Below, piece by piece: positions 4,931-8,044 of a stretch of DNA of 8,044 nucleotides. A model generated the notes under the pieces. It worked only from the letters and a program-made list of their open reading frames with translations. It made no database searches and had not been told where the DNA came from. The translations under genes were made by a program, and so were the position numbers. The DNA is from Ruminiclostridium sp. (lineage in GTDB: Bacteria > Bacillota > Clostridia > DSM-8532): NCBI GenBank assembly GCA_003535195.1, contig DOHN01000139.1, positions 1 to 8,044 of the forward strand, in the 5' to 3' direction. How positions within the stretch are numbered: the stretch's first letter is position 1; every line of letters starts with the position of its first letter.

Positions 4931-6076
4931 TCATTGACCGCTGACACCATATTTCTTTTGATCGTTGGTATGGCCCTCAAAGGTTTCATTATAAATATTT
5001 TGGCCATCCGGTGTTGCAAAGAAATAGAAATATTTTGTTTTTTCCGGGTAAAGCGCCGCTTCTATGGCATCCTTTCTGGGGGAACAGATGGGTCCCGGAG
5101 GAAGTCCCGGATGCAGATAGGTATTATAAGGGCTTTCGATTTCCAGATCCTTATAAAGCACGGAGGTGGTCCTGCCCAGACCGGCATATACTCTTGCATA
5201 CTGTACGGTTGCATCAGACTGCAAAAGCTGAAGCTCCTTGCTCTTCAGACGGTTATGGAATACGCTGGAGATCTTTTTGAAGTCTGTTGGATAAAGAGCT
5301 TCCATCTCAATAAGGGAAGCCAGCGTGATCACTTCATCCACCGTCATGCCCAATTCTTCCGCCCGGTCGTAATACTCCTGGGTAAAGACCTTATCAAATT
5401 CAGCGAGCATTCTGTCAATAAGCTCCTGTTCGGTCCAGCCCTCGTCCATTTTATAGGTATCGGGATACAGATAGCCCTCCAGCGGATATTTCCGGTCCGC
5501 GGCCGCTTTAATATCTTTCAGGAATTTATACTGACTGGACTCCTTCTGGGCAATCTTCAAAAATTTTCCCTTGTCCACATAGCCCTGCCCCGATAAAACC
5601 TCGACAGTTTCTATAAGGGTTTTGCCTTCGGTAATCGTAATATCCTTGGTGGGGTTTTTGAGCGGGTCGCTGCTGAGCCGGATCATGAGCGCATAGTAGT
5701 TCATCTTTTTGCTGATCTGAAAATTCCCCGCCTTATAGGCACTGTCAAAACCCAATATCTTTGACAAAACGGTGTAAACTTTTATATCTTTAATAAAGCC
5801 CTCCGTTTTCAGCTTATTGACAATGGCGGCAGCACTGGATCCGGACGGAATATTAAACACGACGGCCTCATCTTCAGACAAAACCGCACCGGCCTGATTG
5901 GTGCCTTCAACAATATAGCTGTAGCCGTACAGAGCACAGCCCATGAATATAATCATGCATATCAGAATTAAAATAAGGATTTTTAAAAAAATGTATTTCT
6001 GCTTTTTAACCCTTTTTTTCGTTCTCCCATACCTGCCCTGCCCGGCAGGATTCTTTACAAGGTTACTTTTTTGCAC
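4931..6076 (-). CDS. mltG: Endolytic murein transglycosylase MltG (YceG-like)
   Basis: This 381-residue membrane-anchored lytic transglycosylase cuts nascent glycan strands on the outer face of the membrane and sets glycan length or releases growing chains. A basic cytosolic N-terminus (1-28) precedes one membrane helix (about 29-52); a LysM-like segment (about 72-135) follows, then the YceG catalytic domain with LEGYLYPDTY (199-208), TLASLIEMEA (251-260), FHNRL (273-277), LQSDATVQYA (285-294) and SPYNTYLHPGLPPGPI (315-330). Glu257 in ASLIE aligns with the catalytic glutamate (Glu218) of Escherichia coli MltG. Length is normal. The GTG at 6076 lies inside the 3' end of typA (14-base overlap) with AAGGTGG six bases upstream, so the two genes are cotranscribed and probably translationally coupled. 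A strong terminator follows. In Bacillus the orthologue yrrL precedes trmR; here a chemoreceptor gene intervenes. Confidence 0.95.
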   Translation of the reverse strand: MQKSNLVKNPAGQGRYGRTKKRVKKQKYIFLKILILILICMIIFMGCALYGYSYIVEGTNQAGAVLSEDEAVVFNIPSGSSAAAIVNKLKTEGFIKDIKVYTVLSKILGFDSAYKAGNFQISKKMNYYALMIRLSSDPLKNPTKDITITEGKTLIETVEVLSGQGYVDKGKFLKIAQKESSQYKFLKDIKAAADRKYPLEGYLYPDTYKMDEGWTEQELIDRMLAEFDKVFTQEYYDRAEELGMTVDEVITLASLIEMEALYPTDFKKISSVFHNRLKSKELQLLQSDATVQYARVYAGLGRTTSVLYKDLEIESPYNTYLHPGLPPGPICSPRKDAIEAALYPEKTKYFYFFATPDGQNIYNETFEGHTNDQKKYGVSGQ

Positions 6077-7892
6077 GATTTACCACCTTAGCTCTCTGCT
6101 CAGTATTTAAGATCTTCTTTCTGAGGCGGATAGAGGCAGGCGTAATTTCCACCAGCTCATCATCCTCTATAAACTCTAAATTCTGCTCAAGACTCATATT
6201 GATGTAGGGAACCAATCTAAGTGCTTCATCAGAACCGGAGGCGCGCATATTTGTAACATGTTTCTTTTTGCAGACATTGAGCACAATATCTTCGTTGCGT
6301 GAACACTGTCCGACAATCATTCCCTCATATACCAAAACATTGGGGCCAATAAACAAATCACCGCGTTCCTGTGCATTGTATAAGCCATAAGTAACAGATT
6401 CTCCTGTTTCCCATGCCACGAGGGCACCGCGGTTGCGTCCCCTGATTTCCCCTTTGTAGAGCTCATAGCCATGAAAAACATGATTCATTATACCATTTCC
6501 CCTGGTATCAGTCAAAAATTCCGAGCGATATCCGATGAGGCTTCTGGCGGGGATCTTAAAGTCAAGGCGCACATACCCGCCCTGATTTGCAGTACTCATA
6601 TTGACCATCTCCGCTTTGCGGGCACCCAGTTTTTCTATAACGTTTCCCACATATTCCTCGGGTACATCGACCACCAGATATTCGATGGGTTCATATAGCT
6701 GACCATTTTTCTCAACAGTAATAACCTCAGGCTTGGAGACCTGAAACTCATACCCCTGCCTTCTCATGGTCTCGATCAAAATGGACAAATGAAGCTCGCC
6801 TCGGCCTGAAACTTTAAAGGTATCGGGAGTGTCGGTCTCCTCCACCCTCATGCTGACATTGGTTGCGACTTCGCGAAAGAGCCTGTCCCTTAAATGCCTG
6901 GAGGTCACATAAGTACCCTCCTTACCCGCAAAGGGGCTGTCGTTGACCATGAAATCCATGGAGATGGTGGGCTCGTCTATATTCACAAATGGAATGGACT
7001 CCGGAAAATCCTTATCGCAAATAGTTTCCCCGATTGTAATGTCGGAGATACCCGATACGGCAATAATTTCACCGATGGAGGCACTTTCGGTATCCGAGCG
7101 CTTCAAGCCCTTAAAGTTCTGCAGTGACGAAATTTTTACGTTCTGAACAGTACCGTCTCTTTTGCAAATAACGGCCTGCTGGTCCCGGTGAATAGTTCCT
7201 CTCTCGACACGGCCAATGGCAATACGTCCTATATAATCGTCATAATCCAGGCTTGAGACCAGGAATTGCAAAGGCGCATCAATTTTCCCCTTGGGGGCGG
7301 GAACATATTTAATAATAGTATTGAAAAGGGGTTCCAAATTATTGGATTCATCTGAGAGACTCAGCTTCGCATAACCTTCCCTGGCCGATGCATAAACAAC
7401 CGGGAAATCCAGTAATTCATCATCTGCACCCAATTCTATGAAGAGGTCCAGGATCTCGTCAATGACCTCTTCGGGCCGCGCTTCTTTCCGGTCAATTTTA
7501 TTAATGACAACAATGGGCTTCAAATGGAGAGAGAGCGCTTTTCTCAGAACAAATCTGGTTTGGGGCATAACGCCTTCATAGGCATCTGCCAGAAGAAGCA
7601 CACCGTCAACCATCTTTAAGATGCGCTCCACCTCTCCGCCAAAATCCGCATGGCCCGGAGTATCAACAATGTTTATTCTGGTATCGTTATGGAGGACGGC
7701 CGTAATCTTTGATGTAATAGTTATGCCCTTTTCGCGCTCAAGATCGTTAGAATCCATCACGCGCTCCACCACTTTTTCATTGCTTCTGAATATACCGCTT
7801 TGCCTCAGTAAGGCATCCACCAGTGTGGTTTTTCCATGGTCAACATGGGCGACAATTGCTATGTTTCTTATTTCGTTTCTGATGCTTTCCAC
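6063..7892 (-). CDS. typA: Ribosome-associated translational GTPase TypA/BipA
   Basis: This 609-residue translational GTPase of the EF-G/LepA superfamily binds the ribosome and helps 50S assembly and adaptation to cold or stress. All G motifs are intact: AHVDHGKTT (15-23, G1), EREKGIT (52-58, switch I), DTPGH (77-81, G3), NKID (131-134, G4) and ASA (168-170, G5). Domain II follows from about 203 (APLQFLVSSLDYDDYIGRIA). EF-G-like domains III and V come after, with VSGRGELHLSILIETMRRQG (361-380) and a beta-alpha-beta segment near 400-480 (EPIEYLVVDVPEEY). The TypA-specific C-terminal domain contains GSDEALRLVP (553-562). Length matches the family. The GTG at 7892 has AGGTGAT eight bases upstream and gives the usual short lead into RNIAIVAHVDHG. 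It is the first gene of an operon with mltG, driven by the sigma-A-type promoter at 7979-8007. Confidence 0.98.
   Translation of the reverse strand: MESIRNEIRNIAIVAHVDHGKTTLVDALLRQSGIFRSNEKVVERVMDSNDLEREKGITITSKITAVLHNDTRINIVDTPGHADFGGEVERILKMVDGVLLLADAYEGVMPQTRFVLRKALSLHLKPIVVINKIDRKEARPEEVIDEILDLFIELGADDELLDFPVVYASAREGYAKLSLSDESNNLEPLFNTIIKYVPAPKGKIDAPLQFLVSSLDYDDYIGRIAIGRVERGTIHRDQQAVICKRDGTVQNVKISSLQNFKGLKRSDTESASIGEIIAVSGISDITIGETICDKDFPESIPFVNIDEPTISMDFMVNDSPFAGKEGTYVTSRHLRDRLFREVATNVSMRVEETDTPDTFKVSGRGELHLSILIETMRRQGYEFQVSKPEVITVEKNGQLYEPIEYLVVDVPEEYVGNVIEKLGARKAEMVNMSTANQGGYVRLDFKIPARSLIGYRSEFLTDTRGNGIMNHVFHGYELYKGEIRGRNRGALVAWETGESVTYGLYNAQERGDLFIGPNVLVYEGMIVGQCSRNEDIVLNVCKKKHVTNMRASGSDEALRLVPYINMSLEQNLEFIEDDELVEITPASIRLRKKILNTEQRAKVVNRAKK
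6083..6089 (-). promoter_or_regulatory. Shine-Dalgarno for the GTG start of mltG, inside typA
   Basis: The minus strand reads AAGGTGG, TAAATC, GTG. The site lies in the last codons of typA and fixes the mltG start at 6076, within the upstream gene. Confidence 0.85.
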
Positions 7893-7900
7893 TGTGTTTA

Positions 7901-7907
7901 ATCACCT
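7901..7907 (-). promoter_or_regulatory. Shine-Dalgarno for the GTG start of typA
   Basis: The minus strand reads AGGTGAT, TAAACACA, GTG. The spacing of eight bases is good and supports the GTG start at 7892. Confidence 0.8.
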
Positions 7908-7908
7908 G

Positions 7909-7947
7909 CTAATTAAATTTGAATTTATACTTTCTTGACGGAAGCAT
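7909..7947 (-). other. Possible 12-codon upstream reading frame in the typA leader
   Basis: An ATG at 7947 opens MLPSRKYKFKFN, ending in TAG (7909-7911) immediately before the typA ribosome binding site. A weak AGGA lies about eleven bases upstream of the ATG. The peptide is basic and alternates Lys with Phe/Tyr. The position would let ribosomes finishing the leader affect typA initiation, but frames this short also arise by chance in an 80-base leader. Confidence 0.25.
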
Positions 7948-7978
7948 ATATATAAAATTCCTACAAATGTACTGCATT

Positions 7979-8007
7979 ATTCTACTGTTTCTGACCCTCC
8001 GTGTCAA
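7979..8007 (-). promoter_or_regulatory. Sigma-A-type promoter of the typA-mltG operon
   Basis: The minus strand has a perfect TTGACA (8002-8007), a 17-base spacer and TAGAAT (7979-7984; 5 of 6). Transcription would begin near 7972, giving a leader of about 80 bases before the typA GTG. This is the best housekeeping promoter in the window and fits constitutive expression. Confidence 0.88.
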
Positions 8008-8044
8008 TAAATTGCTGATTCTTGATAGCGTCAATTTACTGTAG

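Noticed and set aside
4874..5596. A 240-codon open frame on the plus strand opposite mltG
   Set aside because: It is the antisense of a clearly recognised MltG, has no family features, and would begin in the mltG terminator/receptor promoter region.
7934..7957. Plus-strand promoter TTGACG with TAAAAT between typA and the window end
   Set aside because: The spacing is only 12 bases and no gene follows on the plus strand.
8006..8034. A second, tandem typA promoter TTGACG-17-TTTATT and the 27-bp spaced GTCAAT repeat
   Set aside because: The -10 matches only 3 of 6 and overlaps the -35 of the strong promoter; two 6-bp matches are not significant in AT-rich DNA.

Overview
The window is a compact block of seven protein genes, all read on the minus strand, from what looks like an anaerobic Firmicute of the class Clostridia. 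That placement rests on AGGAGG/AGGTG-type ribosome binding sites, frequent TTG and GTG starts (typA, mltG and the chemoreceptor gene), sigma-A and sigma-D-type promoters, short U-tracted terminators, and a gene order (typA, mltG, trmR, trhP) matching the yrrL-yrrM-yrrO region of Bacillus/Clostridia. I cannot assign a genus. There are no tRNA or rRNA genes, CRISPR arrays, insertion sequences or phage genes.

In transcription order (high to low coordinates): a strong sigma-A-type promoter (7979-8007) drives typA (ribosome-associated GTPase) and mltG (endolytic murein transglycosylase). These overlap by 14 bases and end at a clear terminator (4892-4917). Next comes a methyl-accepting chemotaxis protein (3054-4796) as a self-contained unit, with its own sigma-D/sigma-28-type promoter (4853-4880) and its own terminator (3018-3055). 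Then follow trmR and trhP (overlapping by 8 bases), which together make 5-methoxyuridine at the tRNA wobble position. A small coiled-coil/zinc-ribbon protein gene with its own promoter and terminator follows, and last is 5-formyltetrahydrofolate cyclo-ligase, whose start codon sits directly behind that terminator.

Most genes are housekeeping: translation (TypA, TrhP, TrmR), wall synthesis (MltG) and folate metabolism. The chemoreceptor is the outsider; it seems to have been inserted into a conserved mltG-trmR-trhP neighbourhood and put under flagellar control.

I found no convincing undescribed multi-gene system. The points most worth a second look are small regulatory ones: the chemoreceptor cassette and its sigma-D promoter, a terminator that is also the translated leader of the folate gene, an operator-like inverted repeat over the zinc-ribbon promoter, a perfect 24-bp palindrome at the trhP stop codon, and tiny upstream reading frames before typA and trmR.
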